Origin: Bacillota bacterium | GTDB taxonomy: Bacteria > Bacillota > Clostridia > Peptostreptococcales > Anaerovoracaceae | Assembly (NCBI GenBank): GCA_029266295.1 | Contig: JAQSXD010000031.1 | Span: 1-15,263 of the forward strand | DNA length: 15,263 bases | Direction: 5' to 3' | Shown here: one piece after another, positions 7,049-14,078 of the stretch | Layout of the letters: every line of letters starts with the position of its first letter | How positions within the stretch are numbered: position 1 is the stretch's first letter | The notes under the pieces: model-generated | Database searches by the model: none | Told to the model about the DNA's origin: nothing | What the model saw: only the letters and a program-made list of their open reading frames with translations | Program-made: the position numbers and the translations under genes

Positions 7049-7717
7049 ATGAATATCGTTGTTATCGGCGGAGGAAAAGTCGGATATTATCTGGCAAAGA
7101 CTCTGCTGTCCTATCGTCATAAAGTTAGTGTCATAGAGATGAAGCGGGAGATTTGCCAGAAGGTGGCAGATGAGCTGAATATTCCTGTCTTTCAAGGAGA
7201 CGCTACGAAGATCGATATATTAAAAAATGCTGATACAGCAAAAGCAGATGTGGTGATTGCTGTTACCGGTCAGGATGAAGAAAACCTGATCGCATGCCAG
7301 CTTGCAAAAAATAACTTCAGGGTATCAAAAACCATCGCAAGGGTGAATAATCCGAAAAACACAGATGTGTTTTTGAAGCTGGGGGTTGATATACCTGTCA
7401 GCAGCACAACGATCATCGCAGACATGATCGAGCAGGAAGTTGATTATGCCGGAATGAAAACCCTCACCAGTATCAAGAATAACAAGATTGTTGTCAGTGA
7501 AGTTGAAATCTCAAAAAACTCTCCGGTTTACAACCGAAGAGTGATGGATATAAAAATGCCGAAAGACTGCCAGCTGGTTTCTGTTATTAAAGACAATGAG
7601 GTATTAAAGCCAGGGGAAAATCTTGTCCTCTTGGAAGGTGATTCAGTGATCGTCGTGTCAGATTTGGAGAGCAAGAAGCACTTAAGAGACTTGTTCGCAG
7701 GCCAGCGCCCCGGCTAA
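7049..7717 (+). CDS. Single-RCK potassium uptake regulator, TrkA/KtrA type (second copy)
   Basis: 222-residue RCK protein, a paralogue of the gene before it. It has the dinucleotide-binding motif G7-G-G-K-V-G12 and an acid at the end of the second strand (VIEMKREI). FQGDATKIDIL, VIAVTGQDEENLIACQLAK and TIARVNNPKNTDVF follow, all standard for TrkA_N. The C-terminal third (from about residue 140) is an RCK_C domain ending in GDSVIVVSDLE. RCK_C domains of some Firmicute KtrA proteins bind c-di-AMP, but whether this one does cannot be judged from sequence. AAAGGAG lies 6-7 nt before the ATG. Its 3' end faces the trkH gene, 59 bp away. The two regulators could form a hetero-oligomeric ring gating the channel subunit encoded opposite. 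Confidence 0.93.
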   Translation: MNIVVIGGGKVGYYLAKTLLSYRHKVSVIEMKREICQKVADELNIPVFQGDATKIDILKNADTAKADVVIAVTGQDEENLIACQLAKNNFRVSKTIARVNNPKNTDVFLKLGVDIPVSSTTIIADMIEQEVDYAGMKTLTSIKNNKIVVSEVEISKNSPVYNRRVMDIKMPKDCQLVSVIKDNEVLKPGENLVLLEGDSVIVVSDLESKKHLRDLFAGQRPG

Positions 7718-7740
7718 GGAAAAGGACTCTACCTTGGTGT

Positions 7741-7776
7741 TTGGACTGATTGTGACCCTTGGATTAATTGTGACCG
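7741..7776 (+). repeat. 18-bp tandem duplication between convergent trkA and trkH
   Basis: TTGGACTGATTGTGACCC (7741-7758) is followed directly by TTGGATTAATTGTGACCG (7759-7776), matching at 15 of 18 positions. The second unit ends at the base next to the trkH stop codon. No GC-rich hairpin with a T-run is present, so no terminator is evident between the convergent genes. Confidence 0.75.
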
Positions 7777-9126
7777 TCAACCTACCATAATTTTTCCTTC
7801 AGGGTAGACTGCGTTCTGCAGCTTCTTGTTTTCTCTTAGGGCAATTGCAACCGCAAAGCTCAAGGGGCCCACTCTGCCAAGAAACATGGTGATGATCAGC
7901 ATTACTTTGCTGATATTTCCAAGCTGGGGCGTGATGCCGGTAGAAAGGCCCACCGTACCAAATGCCGAGGTAACCTCGTAAAGTACGTTGATAAACGGAA
8001 ACGGCTCCAAGGTTGCAATCACTGAAGTCATAATAAAGATCAGTACCATACTGAGCCCTGCAATTGACAGGGCTTTATTTACGACCACCTGAGATACACG
8101 TCGTTTCAGAACCACAGTTTCATCATTTCCTTTAATATTGGAGAAGATCGCCATCAAAAGAATCCCGAAGGTGGTCACCTTAATTCCACCGCCCGTCGAA
8201 CCTGGCGCTGCGCCGATGAACATCAGCAGGATGGTAACAATTTTAGACAGTTCACTCATTTCATTCAGTGGAAGAGAATTATAGCCTGCGGTTCTGCAGG
8301 TGACGGAATGAAACACTGCGGCGTTGATTCGTTCAAATAGATTCAGGGGTCCCATGGTCAGCGGATTGGTATGCTCTGAAATAAAGAAAAACAGTGCGCC
8401 GATGACCAAAAGACCTGCGGAAATGATCAGCACCAATTTGGTGTGCAGGTAAAGACTACGGGTTCTCCTGTAATCCGCCAGATCTTTCCAAACAATAAAC
8501 CCAAGACCGCCGGTTATGATGAGCAGCGAAATGGTATAAAGCACAACAGGGTCATCGTTAAACTGTGTGAGACTCCTGTAATTTCCGATGAGGTCAAAGC
8601 CAGCATTGCAGAAAGCTGAGATAGAGTGAAAGATTGAAAGGTAAATCCCTCGCATGCCAAATCGCGGTACAAAGCTAAAGGACAGCAGAATGGCACCTGC
8701 AAGTTCAAATCCCACAGTTATTTTTATCACACTCCTGATCAGCCTGGTAACATCAGCGAAGCTGTAGCCGCTGGTGGATTCCTGTGCAAGAATTTTTCCG
8801 CTCATGCTGATTTTTCTTCCCAGCAATACAGAGAAGAAGGTTGCAAGGGTTACAATCCCAAGACCACCGATTTGAATCAGCAGCAGAATGACAATCTGAC
8901 CGAACAGGGTCCACTGGGTCAAGGTATCTGCAACAACCAGACCGGTGACACAGGTTGCCGATGTGGCGGTAAAAAAGGCATTCAGCAAGCCAATGCTCCT
9001 CCCGTCATTTGATGCGGCAGGCAGGCTTAGCAGAATCGAGCCTGTAACTATAATCAATGCAAAGCTGGATACGACAATTCTCGTTGGAGAAACCGAAGCC
9101 AGCAATTTTTTTTTCCTGAATTGCAT
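7777..9126 (-). CDS. TrkH/KtrB potassium channel subunit
   Basis: 449-residue membrane protein forming the ion-conducting subunit of a Trk/Ktr potassium uptake system. The four pore-loop filter motifs of the superfamily are present: SATCVTG (56-62), FCNAGFD (172-178), VTCRTAGYN (275-283) and SAFGTVGLSTG (387-397). The intramembrane gate region APGSTGGGIKV (307-317) lies between the third and fourth loops. About eight transmembrane helices plus four pore helices fit the usual 445-490 residue length. The ATG at 9126 has AAGGA 11-12 nt upstream. The gene starts 26 bp after the AAA ATPase gene on the same strand, so the two share a transcript. It points toward, rather than with, the two trkA genes. 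Function as a potassium (possibly Na+-coupled) uptake pore is secure at family level. Confidence 0.95.
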   Translation of the reverse strand: MQFRKKKLLASVSPTRIVVSSFALIIVTGSILLSLPAASNDGRSIGLLNAFFTATSATCVTGLVVADTLTQWTLFGQIVILLLIQIGGLGIVTLATFFSVLLGRKISMSGKILAQESTSGYSFADVTRLIRSVIKITVGFELAGAILLSFSFVPRFGMRGIYLSIFHSISAFCNAGFDLIGNYRSLTQFNDDPVVLYTISLLIITGGLGFIVWKDLADYRRTRSLYLHTKLVLIISAGLLVIGALFFFISEHTNPLTMGPLNLFERINAAVFHSVTCRTAGYNSLPLNEMSELSKIVTILLMFIGAAPGSTGGGIKVTTFGILLMAIFSNIKGNDETVVLKRRVSQVVVNKALSIAGLSMVLIFIMTSVIATLEPFPFINVLYEVTSAFGTVGLSTGITPQLGNISKVMLIITMFLGRVGPLSFAVAIALRENKKLQNAVYPEGKIMVG

Positions 9127-9152
9127 AAAAATCGTTTCATTCCTTTCTCAAT

Positions 9153-9875
9153 TTAGTCCTCTAATAAATAACGAAGCATCTTTTCGGGGTTTTCCAAAAA
9201 ACTGCGGGTGAGCTGGTAATGTTCCGTCTGTCGATAGTCTACAGAGGAGATCCCTGTTTGCGTTAGCTCCAGCACCTCTGCGCCGGGAAATGCCATCAGA
9301 ATCGGGGAGTGGGTGGCGATAATAAATTGAGAACGTTGCTGTACAAGCTCGTGGATCTGAGCGAGAAGTACCAATAAACGGCTGGGGGACAAAGCGGCTT
9401 CGGGCTCGTCCAGCAGATAGATCCCATTTCCCCTTAATCGATTCTGCACAAGAGAAAGAAAACTTTCCCCATGTGACTGCTCATGAAGAGATCGATCTCC
9501 ATAATAACATGAAGCGCCCACATCATCAATATAGCTTGCTGCATTATAAAAGGTTTCTGCTCTGAGAAAGTATCCGTCTTTAGGGTACGCTCTTCGAGCG
9601 ATGGTCAGATGACGGTACAGTTCCGAGTGGGTAACTTTGGTTGTGAAATTAAAATTGCGGGATCCGCCTTCTGCATTAAATCCATAAGCTACCGCAATGG
9701 CTTCTAGCAGCGTTGATTTCCCCGTTCCGTTTTCGCCAACCAAAAATGTGACCTGCTTGGAAAAGTTCAGCGCATCCATTTCAGCCAGATGCCGGACCAC
9801 CGGCAATTTGCTAAGATAGGAATCCTTTTCAACCGGTGAATTCAGTCGGATACTGCTGATAAAAATCTGTTCCAT
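9153..9875 (-). CDS. SMC/ABC-like AAA family ATPase (COG3910-like)
   Basis: 240-residue soluble ATPase with a complete ABC/SMC-type nucleotide site. Walker A is GENGTGKST at 47-55, the signature region HEQSHGESFLSL is at 131-142, Walker B is IYLLDEPEAALS at 152-163, and the H-loop is ATHSP with H189. There is no coiled-coil arm and no membrane segment. The layout and length resemble the predicted ATPases of COG3910, whose cellular role is not known to me; an ABC transporter subunit is less likely because no permease is adjacent and the N-terminus differs. The ATG at 9875 has AAAGGGG 6 nt upstream. It is the first gene of a unit with trkH, 26 bp downstream. That link may be accidental or may reflect ATP-dependent control of uptake; the sequence does not decide. 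Confidence 0.85.
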   Translation of the reverse strand: MEQIFISSIRLNSPVEKDSYLSKLPVVRHLAEMDALNFSKQVTFLVGENGTGKSTLLEAIAVAYGFNAEGGSRNFNFTTKVTHSELYRHLTIARRAYPKDGYFLRAETFYNAASYIDDVGASCYYGDRSLHEQSHGESFLSLVQNRLRGNGIYLLDEPEAALSPSRLLVLLAQIHELVQQRSQFIIATHSPILMAFPGAEVLELTQTGISSVDYRQTEHYQLTRSFLENPEKMLRYLLED

Positions 9876-9918
9876 TCATAGCCCCTTTCTTGTCGTAGCC
9901 CTTCTTAAATATGCTATT

Positions 9919-9927
9919 AGTATAACA
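9919..9927 (-). promoter_or_regulatory. Putative extended -10 promoter of the ATPase-trkH unit
   Basis: On the minus strand TGTTATACT (9927-9919) fits an extended -10 (TGn-TATACT), about 44 nt before the ATPase start codon. No good -35 element is visible at the expected distance. Confidence 0.35.
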
Positions 9928-9947
9928 AATCTTGTCCAGTAAAGGGA

Positions 9948-9976
9948 TTGTATTAATGTTTTTTTCGCAATAAAAT
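9948..9976 (+). promoter_or_regulatory. Putative promoter of the HD-domain gene
   Basis: TTGTAT (9948-9953), a 17-nt spacer and TAAAAT (9971-9976). The leader to the ATG at 10042 would be about 60 nt. The first ATG downstream (9975) lies in the -10 itself, which argues against translation from it. Confidence 0.45.
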
Positions 9977-10041
9977 GGAACTAAGAAAGTTGATTGGTTT
10001 GATGGAATCTGCAAAGAAGCTTCGGGAAAGGTGGACTGGTT

Positions 10042-10587
10042 ATGAATCAAGACTGTATCATTACATATTCCAAGGTGAAATTTTCACCACTGTGTGCGAG
10101 AAAAGAGGATATCGAAATCGCGGACATCGCCCACGCACTGTCTCTGATGTGTCGCGCCAATGGACACATCAAACATTTTTATAGTGTAGCCCAGCATTCT
10201 CTGAACTGTCTTCAGGAGGCAAAGGCGAGGAATCTTTCAGAAAAGGTTCAGCTGGCCTGTCTGCTCCATGATGCAAGTGAGGCTTATCTTTCCGATATCA
10301 CTCGTCCGGTGAAGAGGAGTCTGCCCCAGTACAGAGAATATGAAGCAGTTTTGCAAGCACTTATTTACAGCAGGTTTGGTTTGGAAGATCTGACCGAAAA
10401 AGACAATGAAGCAATCTGCTCCATTGATGATGGGGTGCTCTTTGAGGAACTTCTGTACCTGATGGACGAGGAGATCTTTGACCAACGGCCGGGCCTGGTG
10501 AGTCTGCCTGATTTGGAGCTGCAGGAATTTTCTGTTGTTGAGCAGGCCTTTCTGCAGAAGTTCGAGGTTCTCTTTCAAGTGAATTAG
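10042..10587 (+). CDS. HD-domain phosphohydrolase (YfbR-like)
   Basis: 181-residue soluble HD-superfamily protein. Metal-binding residues visible are H31, H52 (FYSVAQHS), the H76-D77 doublet in LLHDASEAYLSD, and an acidic pair DD at 129-130. The run HDASEAYLSDITRPVK strongly resembles small HD hydrolases of the YfbR/COG1896 group, which remove phosphate from deoxynucleoside monophosphates. That activity is inferred from family likeness, not proven, and this domain type also occurs in proteins with other substrates. The ATG at 10042 is preceded by AAAGGTGG at about 6 nt. The gene is transcribed divergently from the ATPase-trkH unit and converges on the ThDP enzyme gene, whose stop codon is only 20 bp from its own, with no terminator hairpin between. 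Confidence 0.85.
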   Translation: MNQDCIITYSKVKFSPLCARKEDIEIADIAHALSLMCRANGHIKHFYSVAQHSLNCLQEAKARNLSEKVQLACLLHDASEAYLSDITRPVKRSLPQYREYEAVLQALIYSRFGLEDLTEKDNEAICSIDDGVLFEELLYLMDEEIFDQRPGLVSLPDLELQEFSVVEQAFLQKFEVLFQVN

Positions 10588-10607
10588 AAATTGAAATGTA
10601 CGGAACC

Positions 10608-12287
10608 TTAAATATTCGGGTTGGTATAGATCTTCTGAAGGTGCTTGGTAAGTTTAACATTTTCGCCGTAATCCACGGCGCAGTCGATGATCGCAGGTAC
10701 TTTCTGGAGAAATGCGTTTTCCAAAATAGGAATAAGGTCGTCGGCGCTGCTGACCCGATAGCCTTTGCAATGCATGGCTTCAGCCAACCTGACAAAATCA
10801 GGATTGGTAAAGGTAACGTGGTGATTTTCTCCGTACTGATCCATTTGCTTCCACTTGATCAAGCCATAAGCGGAATCGTGAAAGATGAGCACAACAAAAT
10901 TTAGGCCCAGACGAACTGCGGTTTCAAGCTCCTGGGAATTCATCATAAAGCCGCCGTCGCCGGTGACGGTGAGAATCCTTTTTTCGGAATAGAGCAGCTT
11001 GGCTGCCACGGCTCCAGGTATGCCGATTCCCATTGATGCAAACCCGTTGGAAATCATGCAGGTATTGGGGCGATAACAGCTGTAAAGGCGGCCGATCCAC
11101 ATCTTGTGTGCGCCCACATCTGAGATCAGAATATCGTCTTCACTCAGGATCTTTCTAACATCCCTCAGAATTCTCTGGGGCTTCATGGGAAAGGAACCGT
11201 CAGCTTCACAGCACCTTTGCTCATCGAGAAACATTTCCTTGATTTTCAAAGCATACTCCGGCTCTGCTGTTCTAGTTGTCCTTCTTAAAATACTAAAAAG
11301 TGATTCGGCCATATCCCCGACCACCTCTACAGTGCATTGGTAACATTTGTTGGTATGAGCAGGCTGCCTACCGATATGGACAATTCTTTTATCGCCCATA
11401 TCATTCCACGAGGTTGGTGCGAATTCCACAAGGTCATAGCCCACAGCTACAACCAGATCGGCATGTTCCAGGATCTTATTGGCATAATCTTTTTGCGGGA
11501 TTCCGATCGTCATCATTGCGTAGGGGCTTCGGGCAGATATGACACCCTTCGCCATCATGGTATTGATAACCGGCAGCTTCAGCCCTTCTGCAAATTGCGT
11601 CAGTGCTTCCGATGCACCTGCTCTGGCTACGCCGCTGCCTGCCAGAACCACCGGACATTGGGCACGAAAAATTTCAGCCGCTGCAATTTCTACACTGAGC
11701 ATATTGGCGTACTCTTTAAAATTTGCGGCGGCTTTGGACAAAGGGAGTTCATGGGGCGGAACCTTCATCTTGGCAACATTGACGGGCAGTTCGATGTGCG
11801 TTGCTCCGGGCCGCTCGCTTTCCGCATATTTAAATGCGATGCGTACGATTTCTCCGATGGTTTCCGGTTTCACTACAAGCTTCGTCTTCTTGGTGATGGG
11901 CTCAAACATTTTGCTTAAATCGAGAAGCTGATGCGAGGTGATATGCATCTTATCGGTGCTGACTTGTCCTGTAATTGCCACAAGGGGAGCACCGTCGCCC
12001 TGGGCATCGGCAACTCCGGTGACCAAGTTTGTTGCCCCGGGACCCAGAGTGGATAGACAAACACCGGCCCTTCCTGTAAGCCGACCATACATATCCGCCA
12101 TAAACGCTGCGCCTTGTTCGTGGCGGGTGGTTATGAATGTGATGGAAGAGTTTTTTAAGGCCTGCATCAGTCCAAGATTCTCTTCTCCTGGTATTCCGAA
12201 AATATATTCTACTCCCTCAGCTTCGAGGCATTTTACCATCAGCTCCGCTGCAGTTGGAAAATTGCTGTCCTGATTGATAACGTACAC
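10608..12287 (-). CDS. Acetolactate synthase family ThDP enzyme (large/catalytic subunit type)
   Basis: About 556-568 residues with the three domains of ThDP-dependent decarboxylase-type enzymes. Numbering from the upstream TTG, the N-terminal domain carries GIPGEENLG and the catalytic glutamate E66 in TTRHEQGAAFMADMYGRLTG, then LSTLGPGATNLVTG. A central domain (about 205-340) and a C-terminal ThDP domain with GDGGFMMNSQELETA (452-466) follow. The usual NN after GDG reads HD (IFHDSAYGLIKWKQ), as in a side branch of the family. In acetolactate synthases two pyruvates condense to acetolactate for valine/leucine or acetoin. No regulatory small subunit (ilvN/ilvH) or branched-chain gene is near, so the reaction is not certain. 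The 5' end is unclear: the frame opens at a TTG (12314) lacking a ribosome binding site, while AAAGGAG (12293-12287) overlaps the GTG at 12287 used here and is ideally spaced only for an ATC at 12278. Confidence 0.85.
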   Translation of the reverse strand: MYVINQDSNFPTAAELMVKCLEAEGVEYIFGIPGEENLGLMQALKNSSITFITTRHEQGAAFMADMYGRLTGRAGVCLSTLGPGATNLVTGVADAQGDGAPLVAITGQVSTDKMHITSHQLLDLSKMFEPITKKTKLVVKPETIGEIVRIAFKYAESERPGATHIELPVNVAKMKVPPHELPLSKAAANFKEYANMLSVEIAAAEIFRAQCPVVLAGSGVARAGASEALTQFAEGLKLPVINTMMAKGVISARSPYAMMTIGIPQKDYANKILEHADLVVAVGYDLVEFAPTSWNDMGDKRIVHIGRQPAHTNKCYQCTVEVVGDMAESLFSILRRTTRTAEPEYALKIKEMFLDEQRCCEADGSFPMKPQRILRDVRKILSEDDILISDVGAHKMWIGRLYSCYRPNTCMISNGFASMGIGIPGAVAAKLLYSEKRILTVTGDGGFMMNSQELETAVRLGLNFVVLIFHDSAYGLIKWKQMDQYGENHHVTFTNPDFVRLAEAMHCKGYRVSSADDLIPILENAFLQKVPAIIDCAVDYGENVKLTKHLQKIYTNPNI

Positions 12288-12296
12288 TCCTTTCCA

Positions 12297-12326
12297 TGAA
12301 TCGTTATGATTCAAATGTAAGAATCA
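12297..12326 (-). promoter_or_regulatory. Alternating inverted half-sites ahead of the ThDP enzyme gene
   Basis: On the plus strand TGAATC (12297-12302), GATTCA (12308-12313) and GAATCA (12321-12326, preceded by TGATTC at 12307-12312) form two overlapping dyads. One is TGAATC-5-GATTCA; the other is TGATTC-8-GAATCA. A weak promoter (TTGGCT, 16 nt, TACATT on the minus strand) overlaps the second dyad. This is a plausible operator, inferred from symmetry only. Confidence 0.35.
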
Positions 12327-12362
12327 GTGAATGATAGCCAAGCATATCGAAAATCCACCAAA

Positions 12363-12623
12363 TTAAATCAGCTGGTCTGCATTTTTCTTCTGTTCTGGTG
12401 TGTCTCGTATCTTCATCAGTTCTGTATCAATCAAATCCTGAGACCGGTCAATGAGTTCGTAGAGCATTTTGAACTGGTTCTGTGCGGTGTCATATAAATA
12501 CTGTTCTCTGGGTGACAGGCCGCTATCAGGAATTGTGGCATAAAAATCATCCAGCTGCTGATTCACCCGCTCTTTATATTTATAAAACCATGCTTTCTTT
12601 TGAAATAAATTCTCTTTCCGCAT
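12363..12623 (-). CDS. Hypothetical 86-residue charged protein
   Basis: I do not recognise this protein. It is 86 residues, soluble, rich in Lys, Gln, Asp and Tyr, with no signal peptide, membrane helix or cysteine. Most of it could be helical: an N-terminal basic stretch (KKAWFYKYKERVNQQLDDFY), a Pro/Ser turn (PDSGLSPREQ), then a second long helix (YLYDTAQNQFKMLYELIDRS). This is compatible with a small helical hairpin or dimer. Translation is credible because AAAGGAG stands 7 nt before the ATG at 12623. It precedes the ThDP enzyme gene by about 50-85 bp on the same strand and could be co-transcribed with it, though a weak promoter may lie between. It does not resemble ACT-domain small subunits of acetolactate synthase. 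Confidence 0.6.
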   Translation of the reverse strand: MRKENLFQKKAWFYKYKERVNQQLDDFYATIPDSGLSPREQYLYDTAQNQFKMLYELIDRSQDLIDTELMKIRDTPEQKKNADQLI

Positions 12624-12655
12624 AATAAACTCCTTTTACTTCTATTTTATGAGGA

Positions 12656-12697
12656 CGCTGATTCATTTCGTGCGGTGAATACTCCAATCAATCAGCG
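12656..12697. repeat. 8-bp inverted repeat in the gap ahead of the small hypothetical gene
   Basis: CGCTGATT (12656-12663) and AATCAGCG (12690-12697) are perfect inverted arms 26 bp apart, 33-74 bp before the start of the 86-residue gene. The gap 12624-12791 otherwise shows no gene and no convincing promoter or terminator. The arms could be an operator or a long-loop hairpin in a leader. Confidence 0.35.
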
Positions 12698-12791
12698 CTT
12701 CCCTGTTTTCTGCTGCACTCATCATCCAGATGCCATCAGGCAAAAGTGAAAGGCAGCTGCAAACTTGAAATAATAATAGTATGAGCAAGTA

Positions 12792-13961
12792 TTAGGAGAT
12801 AATACCTAACTGAAGCTTCCATTCCAGAATTTTGAGAACTAATTCATCAATGGTTTTTTCAGGGATACGCCCTTCCTTTACAGCGGCCAGAACTGCCGGA
12901 ATCTGGACGTCGAAATGGGTAGATATCAGTAGATTGTTGCCTGCTGTAACTGCCAGCACCGCTGCTTCTTCCGCACCTATGGCGTCTTCAATGGCCTTCA
13001 TAGAAAGGTCATCTGTCATAATGACTCCGGTAAAGTTCAGTTGCTGCCTCAGGATTTTGTTCACCTTTGGAGAGAGGGAAGCAGGAAGATTATCGTCCAT
13101 GGCGGTCACGATATTGTGGGAAACCATGACGCTTCCTGCCCCTGCCTGAATTCCTGATTGAAATGGGAGGAAGTCACGTGTTAAAAAGGACTCATAGCTG
13201 CTGTTGTCCACAGCGATGCCCTTATGGGTATCGAGATTGCTGCCGTAGCCCGGAAAATGTTTTAAAACAGAGCCTATTTCACTCTCATTCATTTCCGTTA
13301 CCACGGTTTCGACATATCGTGCAGTTTCTACAGCAGACGTTCCAAAGGTACGATCATAAATATAATCTGAAGGGTTGTCTGCAACATCGCATACGGGTGC
13401 AAGATTTACATTGAATCCCAGACCTTTTAAAAGCGCTGACTTCTCCTTTGTATCCGAGGTAATTAGGCCAAATCCCCCTTGGGCATAGAGCGCTTGAGGG
13501 GAAGGAAAGGGGGATTCCCGAAATTCAGAGTATTTGCTTACGCGAACGATACTTCCCCCTTCTTCATCAACACCTATGAAAAGACCGATGGGAGAGGCCG
13601 CCTGATAACCTTGAATGATTTCTGTAAGCGATTCTTTTGTCTGCCCTTTGATATCTGCTCCAAAGAGAATAAAACCTGCCGGATGAAATTGGGCAATATC
13701 AGCAGTCGCTGTATCTTTTCTGCAACGGATAAAAAACATCTGACCGACCTTTTCCTCCAGTGTCATTCCCTCCAATATCGTCTGGGCCCGGTCTGCATAG
13801 GATGGAATATCCTCTGCTCCTTCTTCGCTTTCGGGTTGCTCCTGCGCATCGTTGCCCGTATTTTCCGCAGATTTGCCGCCGTTATTAACACATGCTGAAA
13901 GAGTCCACCCCACAAAGAGCAGCAGTGCGATGGACATCATTCTTATAAATCTCCCCTTCAT
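12792..13961 (-). CDS. Glycoside hydrolase family 3 lipoprotein, NagZ-like beta-N-acetylhexosaminidase
   Basis: 389-residue single-domain GH3 enzyme, exported and lipid-anchored. The N-terminus MKGRFIRMMSIALLLFVGWT-LSAC is a lipoprotein signal peptide with lipobox LSAC and lipidated C24. An acidic linker (25-52) follows, then the catalytic barrel: LEEKVGQMFFI, GVDEEGG (130-136), LKHFPGYG (233-240), DTH (244-246, dyad histidine H246) and TDDLSM (316-321, nucleophile probably D317). The usual KHFPGHG reads KHFPGYG, a change I recall from other Firmicute homologues. Family members release terminal GlcNAc from muropeptides in wall recycling. The start at 13961 gives a proper signal peptide and has AAGGGA just upstream. 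The frame continues to an ATG at 14060 through a 9-bp repeat array, which would bury the signal peptide. It lies 117 bp downstream of the partial gene on the same strand. Confidence 0.9.
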   Translation of the reverse strand: MKGRFIRMMSIALLLFVGWTLSACVNNGGKSAENTGNDAQEQPESEEGAEDIPSYADRAQTILEGMTLEEKVGQMFFIRCRKDTATADIAQFHPAGFILFGADIKGQTKESLTEIIQGYQAASPIGLFIGVDEEGGSIVRVSKYSEFRESPFPSPQALYAQGGFGLITSDTKEKSALLKGLGFNVNLAPVCDVADNPSDYIYDRTFGTSAVETARYVETVVTEMNESEIGSVLKHFPGYGSNLDTHKGIAVDNSSYESFLTRDFLPFQSGIQAGAGSVMVSHNIVTAMDDNLPASLSPKVNKILRQQLNFTGVIMTDDLSMKAIEDAIGAEEAAVLAVTAGNNLLISTHFDVQIPAVLAAVKEGRIPEKTIDELVLKILEWKLQLGIIS

Positions 13962-14051
13962 AATCCCTTCATCCCTTTCATTCTTTTCATCCCCCTTATG
14001 TCCCTTATCCCATTCATTCGAATCATCCCTTTCATTTCCATTATCCCTTCG
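13962..14051 (-). repeat. Degenerate 9-bp tandem repeat, 10 contiguous units
   Basis: Ten gapless 9-bp units, minus-strand consensus GAAAGGGAT, run up to the base before the GH3 start codon. Examples are GAAGGGATT (13970-13962), GAAAGGGAT (13979-13971), GAAAAGAAT (13988-13980), AAGGGGGAT (13997-13989), GAATGGGAT (14015-14007) and GAAAGGGAT (14033-14025). In the GH3 frame, units read as tripeptides ERD, EKN, KGD, EWD, ERD. Most contain an AAGGGA-like ribosome-binding sequence. Confidence 0.8.
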
Positions 14052-14078
14052 TGAGAACATGTTACACTTACTTGGTTG

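Noticed and set aside
9975..10184. Small open frame overlapping the start of the HD-domain gene
   Set aside because: Its ATG sits in the -10 box of the putative promoter, there is no ribosome binding site, and most of it overlaps the well-supported HD gene in another frame.
11337..11918. 193-codon open frame antisense to the ThDP enzyme gene
   Set aside because: It is composed of complements of conserved ThDP-enzyme codons, with no family likeness or ribosome binding site.
12726..12740. Imperfect 15-bp dyad (CCAGATG-C-CATCAGG)
   Set aside because: A single mismatched dyad in the gap after the GH3 gene, with no promoter context; compatible with chance.
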